This document shows positions 32,401-43,762 of a stretch of DNA of 64,000 nucleotides, in pieces (the stretch's first letter is position 1; the number at the start of each line of letters is the position of its first letter). The notes under the pieces were generated by a model. The model did not search any database. It saw only the letters and a list, made by a program, of their open reading frames with translations, and was not told where the DNA came from. The translations under genes and the position numbers were made by a program. Origin of the DNA: Cyanophora paradoxa (lineage: Eukaryota; Glaucocystophyceae; Cyanophorales; Cyanophoraceae); contig QPMI01000444.1 of NCBI GenBank assembly GCA_004431415.1, forward strand, positions 124,001 to 188,000, written 5' to 3'.

Positions 32401-33390
32401 CTGCCTCCCGTGGCCAGCCCGTCGCCCACCCAGCGCGCAGGACACGGTGTTCGAGTTCTACGCGCGCGCCTCCATGAGTGCCCGCCCTAGGCCTTTCCCC
32501 CTATCTTATGCTTTCCTTCCCCTGCGCCCTCGCCGACGCCGGCTCGCGCGGCGCAGTCCACTACAAGGCAAAAGCCGGCCTGCCGATCGGTGATGCAGAG
32601 AACGCCGCCTGCGAGGGCGTGCTGCACCGCCTCCCGCGCGATGCCGACCACGGTTCACCCGGCCCCTCCGCCCTAAGCCCCTGCCCTCTCGCCATGTGCA
32701 TAACCACACGCCCGGATGCGGGCGCCGCGCGCAGAGTCCCTGCAGATCCGCATATGCACATTCATCGCCTTCATCCAACTGAAGCAGGGCCCGCCGCCCC
32801 CTCCGCCCGCCGCGCGCCGCACTCCGGAACTGAACACGCCCGGGTCGAGCGCAGGCTCGTTCCTGAGGGCGCTCGGCACCTACCGGCAGGTGGTGACCAA
32901 GTTCGGGTACCCCCACTCGCCCGCTCTCGACTTCATCACGTTCTTCATCGTCAACTTCTCGTCGGTGGCGCCGGCGGCGATGGCGCGGGGCCTGCGGGTG
33001 GCGTGCGCGCTGCACCGCTTCCTCGACTGGGACGCGCGGACGCCCCTCTCGGCGCACATGCTGAATCTGCTCGGGCGGCTCCACCTCTGCTGCGGCGACT
33101 TCCCCGCCGCCCGCGCCGCCTTCGAGGAGGCCCTCGCCGTGCGCCCCGCCCCCCCCCGCCTCCGCCCCCGCCGCGCCGGCCCGAGCGCGCCGCAGGGGTA
33201 CCAGCGGTTCCCCGACGTCTACACGGCGGACCACCCCCGCATCTGCTTCCTCCACGCCTGCATCGACGCCTGCTCCGACGCCCGCTCCGGATCCGGATCC
33301 TCGACGAACTCCGACCGCGAGGTGGATCCGGAGATCTCGCCTTGAGCCCCGCCCCCGGCCCGGGTGCCGGCCAGCCGCACTGGCCGTGTT
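29460..33390 (+). repeat. Inverted duplication, left arm
   Basis: About 3.9 kb that matches the reverse complement of 36046-40055. The outer end aligns at GCGCACGAGCGCCCG-type sequence, the inner end at GCCAGCCGCACTGG. Identity is uneven: some blocks, including introns, are identical or nearly so (for example 32946-33345 and 30130-30300), while others diverge strongly at the protein level (32440-32940). Confidence 0.9.
29540..33345 (+). CDS. Helical-repeat (TPR-like) protein, copy A
   Basis: Not firmly recognised. Successive exons read DPPAIVQDAEGRVWKRVLPD, RSARGFVVFETTFRKQLKVL; then TERQQGLVVDAVRARVGSGG and LIDVPFGFAFCSTDRWAPV; an acidic/Pro-rich linker; LSDPFAMLSVGASC; AASRMAALRRGSLFKEAAAL; DPAELVRRLEALFVPDLPFG; IVPSSLSLRLALLTLEAARP; DEEALEHFFAGLAVIRAHGL, YPSREEAWLVRAIGQLYR; RLDEAREYLDKVYWFENTPE; and a last part AHMLNLLGRLHLCCGDFPAA, RAAFEEALAVRP, which is a good TPR. 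It ends DREVDPEISP. Introns start GTGCGCCCCGCC. The order (N-terminal unknown, C-terminal TPRs) loosely recalls TRAPPC12, a weak suggestion. The 5' end is unresolved. Its paralogue is copy B. Confidence 0.6.
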
Positions 33391-33952
33391 GTTGTCCCCT
33401 TTCTTTCCCTTCGCTTTCAGATTTCTGCGCGCACTGCCCCGTGCAGCCATAGCGTGCGAGAGTCGTTCATCACGAGCAGAAATTTTCAGTGCAGGTCCAT
33501 TGGTAGTGCAGTACTAGTGCTTCGAATAGATCGAGTTTCGGAAGGGTAGATGGTTTAGTGTTCGCCAGATAGCCAATTGCAAACGTTCGCAGATAGCCCA
33601 GTGGTAGAGGGCCTGTAGCAGATTTCTATTTCTAGGAAGCTAGATTCAATTTTCAAAGACGATTCTAGCAGATTTCTAGGACGATTTCTTCTGAAATGCA
33701 GACCAAATCATGCAACCGATGGATGCAAAACACGCGACCATGGGATGGAAGGGAGTTGGAATCCGAGGCTCGAGCTCAGAGGTGACGGATGCGGGTGCCA
33801 CGGAGGGGGCAGAAGGCGTTGGTCGCGATCGTGGAGGGGCCCGGGGGGTGGAGCTCGAGCCGCTCCGCGGCGCACGCGGGCGGGACGAGCCTCGGAGGCT
33901 CGCGATTGGATCCGGATCCCGGAGGTCCGGCGGGCGTGGCCGGCCCCCGCCG
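33391..33952. other. Spacer segment left of NIP7
   Basis: No gene. It contains CTAGCAGATTTCTAG-like repeats (33616-33680) and a phrase at 33591-33617 (AGCCCAGTGGTAGAGGG) resembling a tRNA D-arm/A-box, but no convincing B-box or cloverleaf follows. Confidence 0.45.
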
Positions 33953-34614
33953 CTAGCACATGTGCTCCTCCTCGCGCAGGTACTCCCCGACGTCCGCCTG
34001 CGAGAGGCGCAAGTCAGAGGGGTACGTGCAGAAGAGGGGGCGGGGGGGAAGGGGCGGGCCTGGTGGAACGCGACGACGGCAGTGGGGTCCAACTTCCTGC
34101 ACTCGGCGGTGGTGTGGGAAGTCACCCCGAAGCCGAGGGGCACGTCCGCCATGTTGTAGATCACCACACCCTGCACGCGCGAGCCTCAGCGGCCCCGGGG
34201 GTACAGGCCGCTCCTGTGGGGGCGGACCTGGTACTGGGGGGTGTTCTCGGTGATGCGACCGAGGCCGGCCTTGAGGACGTGGTTGCCGTACAAGAACGAC
34301 ATCTCGGCGGAGGGCTTGACCCAGACCTTGTACTTGGCGAACTGCGCCAGGTAGTCCAGGCAGGTGATGTGCAGCCGGAACTTGCCCGTCTTCGTGAACT
34401 TCCCGAAGCACGTGCCCATCGCCACCAGGCTATCCCGCCCGATATTCGTCGCCTTCCGCATCATGGACTCGCTGAGGTAGTACACGCGGTCGTTGTGCAG
34501 CCGGAAGCAGTACTCCTCGTCGGGCCGGTCGATCAGTAGTTTGATGTTCCGCCCGATGTACTTCGCTAGCTTCTCGAAGAATGTCTTCATCTCTTCCTCT
34601 GTGAGCGGCCGCAT
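33953..34614 (-). CDS. NIP7: 60S ribosome biogenesis factor NIP7
   Basis: Pre-60S assembly factor with a C-terminal PUA RNA-binding domain, needed for 27S rRNA processing. Exon 1 gives [60 protein letters not shown] and [20 protein letters not shown], all nearly invariant in the family. Exon 2 gives [20 protein letters not shown] and VVAFHQ; exon 3 [14 protein letters not shown]. About 181 residues, the standard length. Intron 1 has GT-AG ends; intron 2 must start GC (CAG then GCCCGC) to keep HQADVGEYL. Lies in the spacer of the inverted duplication, divergent from BUD31. Confidence 0.97.
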
Positions 34615-35080
34615 CTCGCCGGGTTCTGCCTGTGCTGAGATCTAGAGCTGTGAGTTGTTCGCGCTGGAGTGAGAGGCCGATCTCGACGCCGCGCTGCTGC
34701 CGGCGCTGACCGATAGCTCAAAGTTCCGCGGCCCGCAGTGATCTCTGTTGCGCGCCTGCGTATGCCGACGTGCGTGAGGCGGCGCGCACGCGGTCGCGAC
34801 TGCGCTGTGCGGGGGGGACGCACCGCACAGAGCTCGGCGCCAGAAACTATGGAAGCGCTAGATCGGATCCGGGAGACGGCGGCGGAGATCGCGTGCGCCG
34901 CGAGACTGAAGCTGGCTGGGGCGCTTGCTTGCCGTGGATCGCGCGTTGGAGTGCGTTAAATCGTTATGCTTATGCTCTAAAACCGAGCTGCGAGCTGCAG
35001 GATGGCCGGAGATGGCGCAGGAGCCTCGACCTCGATCCGCGCAGTGTACCCCGCAAGCACAAAAAGTCGCGCCCTTAGCC
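34615..35080. promoter_or_regulatory. Divergent promoter region NIP7/BUD31
   Basis: 466 bases between two start codons facing apart. No gene and no clear box is visible; it includes CTAGATCGGATCC and AGCTGCGAGCTGCAG words. Confidence 0.3.
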
Positions 35081-35682
35081 ATGCCGAAGGTGAAGACGCA
35101 CAAGACGAAGCCGCCGCCTGGGTGGGAGCTCATAGAGCCCACTCTGCTGGAGCTCAACAAGAAGATGCGGGACCGTGCGCTGGCCGCCGTGCCTTCGCTG
35201 CCGCGGGCGCTGAAGAGCGCGCAGACGAGAACGAGCCGCACGACGGAAAGCGGCGGATGGAGTCCTCGTGGCCCATCTTCCGCATCCACCATCAGCGCAG
35301 CCGGTACATCTACGACCTCTTCTACAGGCGGAAAGCGATCTCGCGGGAACTGTACGAGTTCTGCTTGAGAGAAGGATACGCGGACGGCAACCTCATCGCG
35401 AAATGGAAGAAGGTGCACACTCGCTTAGCTCCCGCATGCGGAAGCCTCTCGTAGCGACTTCGCTTTGCATCGCTGACTTCCTGCCTTGCCTGTGCATGCC
35501 CCATGCAGCCTGGCTACGAGAAGCTCTGCTGCCTGCAGTGCATCCAGACGAAGGACACGAACTTCCAGACAGTGTGTGTGTGCCGCGTGCCGCGGAAGAA
35601 GCTTGACGGGGAACGTGTCGTCGAATGCTCAAAGTGCGCGCTAGCCGATGGCTGCCCTGAGCTCGCTTGTCGACCCGCCTGA
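35081..35682 (+). CDS. BUD31: BUD31/G10 spliceosome protein
   Basis: Core component of the activated spliceosome, binding near the U6/Prp19 complex. Exon 1 [31 protein letters not shown] joins exon 2 [60 protein letters not shown] and exon 3 [40 protein letters not shown]. These are among the most conserved sequences of the family, including the Cys residues that bind zinc. The C terminus here reads [18 protein letters not shown], longer and different from the usual C.HCGCRGC, although the last Cys pair may be equivalent. Introns at about 35175-35222 and 35410-35506. Confidence 0.96.
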
Positions 35683-36045
35683 TCGTGCGCTCGCAGATGC
35701 GGGTGCCGCGGGTGCGCCTCTGGAGACACGTAGGCCGCCCTTTCCACGCAAGCGTCGTCCGTGTCATTCCCCCGCTCCCATCCCTGCCCCGCCCCTCTCT
35801 GTACAAGCCGAATACCACTCCACTCTACGCATGCTGCCGTGCGCGCATGCCGGCCTGCAAGCTGCGAACGCTTCAGCTCGAGTGCTTTGGGTGCGAAGGT
35901 GCTCCACCGCATGCGCAGCGCAGGAAATGCGCTCCGCTTCGGCCGCAAGCGCTTGCATGGCGGACTTCCTAGAAGCCCGTTCTGGACCTCCTCCTAGAAT
36001 TGGCTATCTCCTAGAATTGGCTATTAAATAGTTAATAACTAGACC
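35683..36045. other. Spacer segment right of BUD31
   Basis: No gene. It contains a tandem pair CTCCTAGAATTGGCTAT at 35992-36025 immediately next to the inner edge of the right duplication arm. Confidence 0.5.
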
Positions 36046-39000
36046 TGGCGCCGGCCTTGCCAGTGCGGCTGGCCCGCAGGAGGGGCTCAAGGCGAGATCT
36101 CCGGATCCACCTCGCGATCGGAATTCGTCGAGGATCCGGATCCGGAGCGGGCGTCGGAGCAGGCGTCGATGCAGGCGTGGAGGAAGCAGATGCGGGGGTG
36201 GTCCGCCGTGTAGACGTCGGGGAACCGCTGGTACCCCTGCGGCGCGCTCGGGCCGGCGCGGCGGGGGCGGAGGCGGGGGGGGGCGGGGCGCACGGCGAGG
36301 GCCTCCTCGAAGGCGGCGCGGGCGGCGGGGAAGTCGCCGCAGCAGAGGTGGAGCCGCCCGAGCAGATTCAGCATGTGCGCCGAGAGGGGCGTCCGCGCGT
36401 CCCAGTCGAGGAAGCGGTGCAGCGCGCACGCCACCCGCAGGCCCCGCGCCATCGCCGCCGGCGCCACCGACGAGAAGTTGACGATGAAGGCGGTGATCGT
36501 GTCGTTCTGCGGCGAGTGGGGGTGCGCGAAGCGCGTGACGAACTGCCGGTAGGCGAAGAACGCCTTCAGGAAGGAGCCTGCGCTCGATCGTGCGCTCAGG
36601 GGCCCCGGCCGGGGAAGCGAAGGGAGGGGGCGGGCGGCCGGGTGGCCGCGGACCCTGCTTCAAGTGGATGAAAGCAACGAAGGCAGCGATGCGGATCTCC
36701 AGCGTCTCTGCCCGCGCGTGTCAGGCGAGGCGAGGCGGGCCGGCGCGGGAGGGGGAGAGTCCGAGGCGGCCCCGCGCACGCACCGACGTCGGCGTCGCGG
36801 GGGAGGCGGTCGAGGAGGTCCTCCACGGCGGCGATCTCCTCCTCCGCGATAGGTATCCCCGCCTTCGCCTTGAACTTCACTGCCCGGCCCGGCCCCGCGC
36901 GACGTCGGCCACGCTGCAGGGCGCGGGGGGGCGCGGGCGCGGGGGGGCTGCGACTGCGGGCACCGATGATGGAGCGCGCCCAGAACTCGAGCTCGGCGTC
37001 CTGCGAGCACGAGGGGCGCGACGTGAGCGGCGAGCCCACCCGGGGCCGGGGCCAGCGTGGGGCGGGCGGCATGTGTACCCCGGGGACGTCCCTGAACCAG
37101 TAGACCTTGTCGACGTGCTCTCGTGCCTCCTGCATCCTCCCGTGCCGCACTGCGCGGGCGGCTCGCGTGGGCGGGAAGCTGGGGGCCCGCACGGACGTCG
37201 ACGCGCGCACCGTAGGAGGTAACGATGGCGCGGACGAGCCACGCCTCCTCGCGGCTCGGGTAGAGGCCGTGAGCGCGGATGACGGACCAGCCGGCGAAGA
37301 AGTGGTCCAGGGCCTCCTCATCACTCTTCGTCCCCATCCGCAGGCTCCGCAGCCCCGCCCAGTAGCACGCCTACCGCACGGGCGGGTCTCAGCCGCAGCC
37401 CCGGGCGCGCGGGAGCGGGGGCGGTACCTCGGCGAGGAGGCGCGGATCCTCGTGCTCGCGCGGCCGCGCTGCTTCGAGGATGAGCAGTGCCAGCCGCAGC
37501 GAGAGCGAGCTCGGCACGATCAGCAGGTCCTGCACGACTCCGAACTGCAGGAAAGGTCGGCGGGCGGGACGAGCAGCGGTGGGCGCTGGCGGGGACGCAG
37601 GCGCCCGGGCCGCACAAGGTTGTCGTGGACGAGCACAGAGAGGCGCCAGCCGCGCTCGCACGCCGCCCGAAATTCGAATCTACACGCCGAGTTAGAAGGT
37701 ACAGCAAAGCGGCCGGCGGGGCGGAGCGCACATGGGGCCGTGGGCCGCAGCCGTCATGCTGCGGGTGCGCGCCGTCAGCCGAGGGGCCGTGGCGGGGCGG
37801 GGCGGGGCGGGGCGGGGCGGACCCGGCGGCGGCGGCGGCGAAGAGGGCGAGGACGACAGAGCGCTCGAGGGCCATCGAGCGCGTCGCCGCCCGCACCGCC
37901 CGCAGCGCCGCCCGCAGCTGCGCGCGCGCTCGCCCCGGCGGGGGCGGGCCGGGGCGCGGGCGGGCGCGCCTCCTTCTGGCCGGGGTCGGTGAGGACGAGG
38001 CGCGAGTCCAGCACGGGCTCCGTCGCTGCCGGCGCCCGCGGCCTCAGGGCGCCGGCCGCGCGGGGCGCGCCGCGGGGCGGGGCGCACCGAGGACGACGGC
38101 GAGCTCGCGGGCGGCGGCCGCCCCGCGGACGCCCCCTCCGCCACCACCCCCGCCAGCTGCGCCCCGCCGCCCCGCCTCAGCCGCGCCCCGCACGCCCTGC
38201 AGGCCTTGGCCCAGCATGGGCGCACCTCGCGGACGCGCGCCTCCGTCGCCGCGCGCTCCTCGTCGCTCGCGAAGACGTGCCGCCGCGCCGCCTCCGCCGC
38301 CCCGCCGCCCTGCCCCGCGGGTCGGCTCGGGCAGCGTAACGGGGAGGGCGGGGCGGGGCGGACGGGGGCGGCGGGGCCGAAGGGGAGGTCGGGGACGCGG
38401 AGAAAGAGGGCTTCGAGACGGTGGACGAGCTCGGCGGGGTCCCCGGCCCCGGCCGCCGCCCGCAGCACCGCGCCCGAGCTCGCCTCCCCGCCCCTGCCGA
38501 CGCCGGCGACCCCGCCTCCGGCGACGCCGCGCCGCCGCCGCCGCTGCCGCCGGGCGTCACGGGGCCGGCCCCCAAGCCGCACGCCGACTCGATGCGCCGG
38601 ACGAGCGCCGCCGCTTCCTTGAAGAGAGACCCGCGCCGGAGGGCGGCCATGCGCGAGGCCGCCTCGGCCGCCTGCGAACCCGGCGCGTCGGAGGGCTGCG
38701 CGAGCCGCGCGGCGCCGCCCTGCACGGGGCGCGCACTGCAAAGATGGTCTCCATGGCGGAGACCGTCGAGTCGTCGACCCAGCACGATGGGCGCTTCTGT
38801 ACCGTCTGCGATGCGCACGAGGCTCCCACCGAGAGCATCGCGAACGGGTCCGACAGCCCGCTCGCGTCCTCGGCCCCCGCCGGCTCCGGCGCCTCCGCCG
38901 GCTCATACCCGCCCCGCCGCTCCCGCTTTGGCTGCGGTGCGCGCGGCCCGCGCGCCCGCCCCGCCTCCCGCGGCCGCGCCTCGGCCGGCGGCGCCGCGGG

Positions 39001-40055
39001 CTCATCCTCTTCTGAGGAGGCGGGGACGGCGGCCGGCCCGGGGCGGCGGGCGCCGGACTTCTTGGGCGGGGTGCGGACGACGACGACGGCGCGCGCCGCC
39101 CCGAAGACGGGGGCCCCGTCGGCGCGGCTGAAGCGCATCTCGAAGCCGGCGTCGGGGCCGTGCAGGAGGAGCTCCTCGGGCCCCGCCCCGGCCGCCGCCG
39201 GCACGGGCGCCCACCGGTCCGTGCTGCAGAACGCGAACCCGAAGGGGACGTCGATGAGGCCGCCGCTCCCCACCCGCGCCCTCACCGCGTCCACCACCAG
39301 CCCCTGCTGCCGCTCCGTCTACGACCCGGCGCGCCCCGCGTGAGCGGTTGCGCCTCGCGCGCGTCGGCGAGGGGGCGGTGCGGGGCGCACGCGGTAGGGC
39401 GAGTCCAGCGCGAAGCGCAGCAGCGGCCGGGAGCCGGCGCGCGAGGCGGGGGCGGAGGCGACGGCGATCTCTACGTCCTGCCCCTCCAGCTCCCGCGGGC
39501 AGAGGACCTTGAGCTGCTTCCGGAACGTCGTCTCGAAGACGACGAACCCGCGCGCCGAGCGGCCCTCGTCGGGCAGCACGCGCTCCCACACTCGGCCCTC
39601 TGCATCTTGCACGATCGCCGGCGGGTCGCGCCCGTCGCCCACCTGGACAGAAGCCGGAAGCGGAAGGACTGGTCCCGCCCGAGCGCACCTGCGCAGCGCA
39701 AACGCGGGTCGACGTCAGCCGACGCGATGCGCGAGTGCCGGTCTGCTTGCGGATGCGGCGTACTTGAAGTAGAGCAGCGGTGCCGAGCTGCAGCTCGCCG
39801 CACACGCTGGCATCGAAGGCTCCGCGTGCGGGGCCAAGCTCGCAGATGCGGTCGCAACATAAGATGACATCTAAGGCTCCGCCCGCGCGGCTGCGGATGC
39901 TGGCCCCGCAGCTGGCCCTTCGCCTCCGCGCGGGCCGTGGCCGCCTTATCCGCCACTCGGCGGCTTCCTCGACGCAGCTTCAGACACTTTATGATAACCG
40001 CGCATGATCGCGCATGCTGCGGCCTGCCGTGATCGGGCGCTCGTGCGCAAGCTTT
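36046..40055 (-). repeat. Inverted duplication, right arm
   Basis: Reverse-complement partner of 29460-33390, about 4.0 kb. Compared with the left arm it has an extra stretch of about 60 bases near 39830-39905 that partly repeats the neighbouring CCGCACGCGGAGCCTTCGATG sequence, and several divergent segments. Confidence 0.9.
36087..39990 (-). CDS. Helical-repeat (TPR-like) protein, copy B
   Basis: Paralogue of copy A in the opposite orientation. The same exons are recognisable: DPPAIVQDAEGRVWERVLPD; LIDVPFGFAFCSTDRWAPV (identical to A); LSDPFAMLSVGASCASQTVQ; SLSLRLALLILEAARPREHE; DEEALDHFFAGWSVIRAHGL; a last exon identical to A over about 400 bases apart from two substitutions. Between them, exons differ: copy B has AELEFWARSIIGARSRS and KAKAGIPIAEEEIAAVEDLL where A has a different reading. 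Frames stay open in both copies at shared exons, so both may be functional. Start unresolved. Confidence 0.58.
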
Positions 40056-40136
40056 AATGCATGTCGTCAATCGGACTGTCGGAGCTCTTGCCGGGTACAG
40101 GCGCACCTGTTCCGCTGGGTACGCAGCACAGGCAGC

Positions 40137-43100
40137 ATGCACTTGGCGTCGGCCACGGCGCCGGCAGCGCCGTCGACGTCGCTGTCGCCAGAAGCTAGAA
40201 TTCAGGCGTTTTCGCTCGTCTCGCCCCAACCGCCGCATCGCAGTCGAGTGCCAAGCACGTTCTTTGGTGCAGCGCTGCGTGCGGAGACGCAACATGATCA
40301 GGCACGGCGTGCATCACGTCGTCGCATACCGCAGCAGCAGCCAAGCGCGTCGGTCGAGCCTATCAACCCGCGCGTGCGGTCGGCGCCGGCTGCGCCGATG
40401 CGGCCTCCTTCAGTCCCGCGCGTCTCAGCGTTGGAGTTTTTAGATGCGTCCAGAAGGTCCGTCGCGCGTGCCTGGCCGCCGCAGAGCGCATCAATATTCG
40501 ACCCAACCGTGCAGGTCGGCCTTCGAAGCCAGGCAGAAGTTTGCAGAGCGAGAGTCGGTTCAGATCGCCCGAACCAAGACGACCCCGGCGCAGCGAGCGG
40601 CTTTGGAGAAGGCTCGTGCGAAGCAGAGGCGAAAAGAAGAGCGAAGGGGGCGCGTGCGCGCGAAGTCTGCGGCAGACACCGCGGACCCGGCAGAGTTCCT
40701 GCGGGCGGCCTTTGCGAGCGCTTCGGGCGCGGCGGTCAAGTCCGCGGGTTGGAGGAGTGCGGCGGCGGCCGGGAGCGCGGGGCAGCAGAGGTCCCTCGGG
40801 GCGGGCAGCGCGTGGGGCGGACAGGAGCAGGAGCTGGAGGGCCTCAGGGCGCTCCTGCGGTCCCTCCAGGCGCGCAGCTGCGCCCGGGGACGCCGCCCAG
40901 ACGCGCCTGACCCGCCGGCGCCGCGCAGGAGCGGGAGCGCGGGGCGAACTGCGAGCCGGTCGCCCTGTCCCAGTTCAACGCGCTGCTGGAGGAGTGCGGG
41001 AAGAAGGGCCGCACGGCCAGCGCCCTGCGCATATACGAGACGCTCCTCGAGCTCTCCGCCAACGGCTCCCCGGGCGTCCTCAAGATCGGCCCGCAGCCGC
41101 AGCTCGCGCCCGACGCGGAGACGCACGCGGCGCTGCTGGGGGCCCTCTGCCGCGCCGGCCACGTCCGCCTCGCCGCCGCCGTGCTCGACCGCGTGGCCGC
41201 CGCCGGCGCCCGGCCCGACGCCGCCGCGCGGCTCCGCGTGGCGCGCGCGGCGCTGCGGCTGGCGCGCGAGGCGGCGGGGGCGCCGGGGCGGGGGCGGCTC
41301 GCCGGCGCCGTCGGTGCCGGCGGCGGCGTACACGAACCTCGTGCTGCGGCTCTACCGCGAGGCCCGGGAGGAGGGGCCCGTCCCCGCCGAGCTCGAGGCC
41401 GCCCTCCTCGAGGCCCTGCCCCCTCGCCCCCGCCCCGCGCGTCCCGCTGAGGGCTCCGCAGGGGTACCTCCTCGCGGGGGACGCGGGGCGGGGCGTGGAG
41501 CACGCGCGGTCCCTGGCGGACGAGGGGGCCCCCGCGCTGGCCCCCGCCGCCCTCCTCACCCTCGCCCGCCTCGCCGCGGCGCGCTGGGGGCCCCTCGCCG
41601 GCCTCCAGGCCCTCGTGCGCCCCGTGGCCGCCCCGCCCCGCCCTCTTACCTTCTGAAGCGGGGCGCGCGGCGCAGGAGGAGATGGAGGCGGCGGGGGTGG
41701 GCCTGCGCTCGCGGGGCTACTCGGCGCTGGCGGGGGACCTCGCCGGCCGGGGCGAGGGCCCCGCGGCGCGCGCCGTGCTCGAGGCGGCGCGCGACGCCGG
41801 CTGCACGCCCGGCCGCGACCTCTTCCTCGCCCTCCTCCGCCTCTGCGCCACGGCGCCCCGGGTGCGGCAGGTCCTCGCCGCGATGGCGCGGGCGCGGGTG
41901 CCGATGACCGGCGAGGCGTACGCGGCGGCCATGGGCGCCTGCCTCCGCGACCCCGCCCCCGACGGCCTCCGCCAGTTCCGCCGCCTCTACCGCGTGCGCC
42001 TCCCGCACCCCCGGCCCTTCCTCGGCCGACGTGCTCGGCGCAGGGGATGGAGGCGGCCGGGGTGCAGCAGACGTCGGAGCTGCGGGCGATGCTCGTGACG
42101 TACCTCGCCCGGGGCGGGCCCGAGATCGCGCCCGCGCCGGCGGGCGTGGCCGGCGAGGACCCCGCGGAGGCGGCGGCGGCGGCCGAGGAGCGGCGCGGGG
42201 GCCGGCCCGAGGGCGGCGCCGGCGGCGCGGGGGACGAGGCGCTGCGGGCGTCGCGGCTGCGGGAGGAGGCGGCGGCCGAGGAGGAGGCCGGCGGCGTCTG
42301 GGCGGGGCTCATCGCGCCTGGCGAGGAGGGCCGCCGGCGCCGGCCCCGGCGCCTTGTGCTCGCCGAGGACGAGATCGAGGGGCAGGGCGACGAGGAGGAG
42401 GAGGCGGGGTCTGGGGCCGAGCGGGGCGCCGGGACGCCCGAGGGCCTGGCGCGGGCCTTCGGGGTCCTGGAGGGCCTCGTGGGGCCCGGGCGGCCCGCCC
42501 CGCCCGAGCCCCTCCTCCTCGCCCTCCTCGACGCCTGCCTCCGCGCCCTCCCGCCCCCGGCGAGCAGGCCCGGCCCGGCCCCCTCCCCGGCCCGCCGCCC
42601 GAGGCGGGGTCCGAGGCCGAGGCGGGGGCGGCGGCGCCGGCGCCCTGGGAGCGGGCGCTGGGCGTGCTGGCGGTGTGCCGGGCGTGCGGGGCGCTACCGA
42701 CGGTCCGCGTCTACAACGCCGCCCTCCTCGTCCTCTCGCGCGCCCGCCAGGCGAGCCGCCCCGCCCCCGCGTTGCCCGGGCGCGCCAGACGCCCGGCGCA
42801 GTTCGGGGCGGCCATGGAGCTGTACGACGAGATGCGGGCCGTCGGGGAGCCGGCCGCCACCCTCGCCCGCGTGCGCCCTGCCTCCCCCGGTCCCTCTTTC
42901 ACGCTTTTCCGAGCCCTGCGCGAAGGTGGAGCCGGACCGGGTGACGTACGGCCTCCTCATGCACGCCGCCGTCGAGGCCGGCCGCGTCGACGCCGCCGTG
43001 CGCCCCGGCCGCGGCCCCTCGAGCTCGGGGCGCCCGCCGCCTCACCTCAGCCCGGCCCCCGCGCGCGCAGGTGGAGCTCTTCGTGGCGATGGAGGGGGCG

Positions 43101-43762
43101 GGGATCGCCCCCAACGCGGCCATCTACGCCCTCCTCGTGCGGGGGTACGGCCTCGCCAACGACCTCGCGAGCGCCCAGTACGTCTTCCGCGAGATGAAGG
43201 CCTCCGGCATCCGGTGCGCCCCGGCCCGCGCGTTCGCCTCCGCCACGGGACTTGTCGATCGTGACGCGGCGGCAGGCCGCCGCGCGTGGCGTACGACGCG
43301 CTCATCGTCGCCTGCCTCCGCTGGTGCGCCCGCCGCCGGAGCGCGAGCGCCCCGGCGCCCAGTGACCGCGCCGGGGCGCCGGCACGCGCGCAGCCGGCGG
43401 CTGGACGAGGCGATGGCGGCGGTGCGGGAGCTGAAGGGGAGCGGCCTGCGCCTCGAGGCCGACGCCCGCGCCTTCTTCCGCCTCTACGGCTCCGCCGAGG
43501 GCCTCGCCGCCCGCCTCGAGCCCTTCCGCCGCGTGCGCGGCCCCGCCCTGGCGGAGCTCGACGGCGCCTCCCTCGCCGCCCTCGCCGGCGCCGCCCGCCG
43601 CGAGGCCGGCGAGGCCGCCGCCGACGCCCTCATGTCCGCCCGCCCCCTGCCCAGCGCCCCCCGCCGCTCTGCTGACCGGGGCCTCCGGGCAGGCACTCGC
43701 TGTCGGCGGCGGGCGTGCGGCCCAACCAGCGCCTCCTCGCGTACCTTTCCTTTGGGCGATGA
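40137..43762 (+). CDS. Pentatricopeptide repeat (PPR) protein
   Basis: Probable organelle RNA-binding protein. PPR-like helical pairs recur: FNALLEECGKKGRTASALRI; THAALLGALCRAGHVRLAAA, VLDRVAAAGARPD; YSALAGDLAGRGEGPAARAV, LEAARDAGCTP; VRVYNAALLVLSRA; FGAAMELYDEMRAVGEPAA; VEPDRVTYGLLMHAAVEAGR; VELFVAMEGAGIAPNAAIYA, LLVRGYGLANDLASAQYVFR; EMKASGIRC; RLDEAMAAVRELKGSGLRLE. It ends GVRPNQRLLAYLSFGR. The N terminus from MHLASATAPAAPSTSLSPEA is Ala/Ser/Pro-rich and may be a transit peptide. A frame change near 40510-40530 (before SAFEARQKFAERESVQIART) is not explained by a normal intron; the start is therefore tentative. Introns begin GTGCGCCCC or GTGCGCCTC. GC3 is extreme. Confidence 0.75.
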
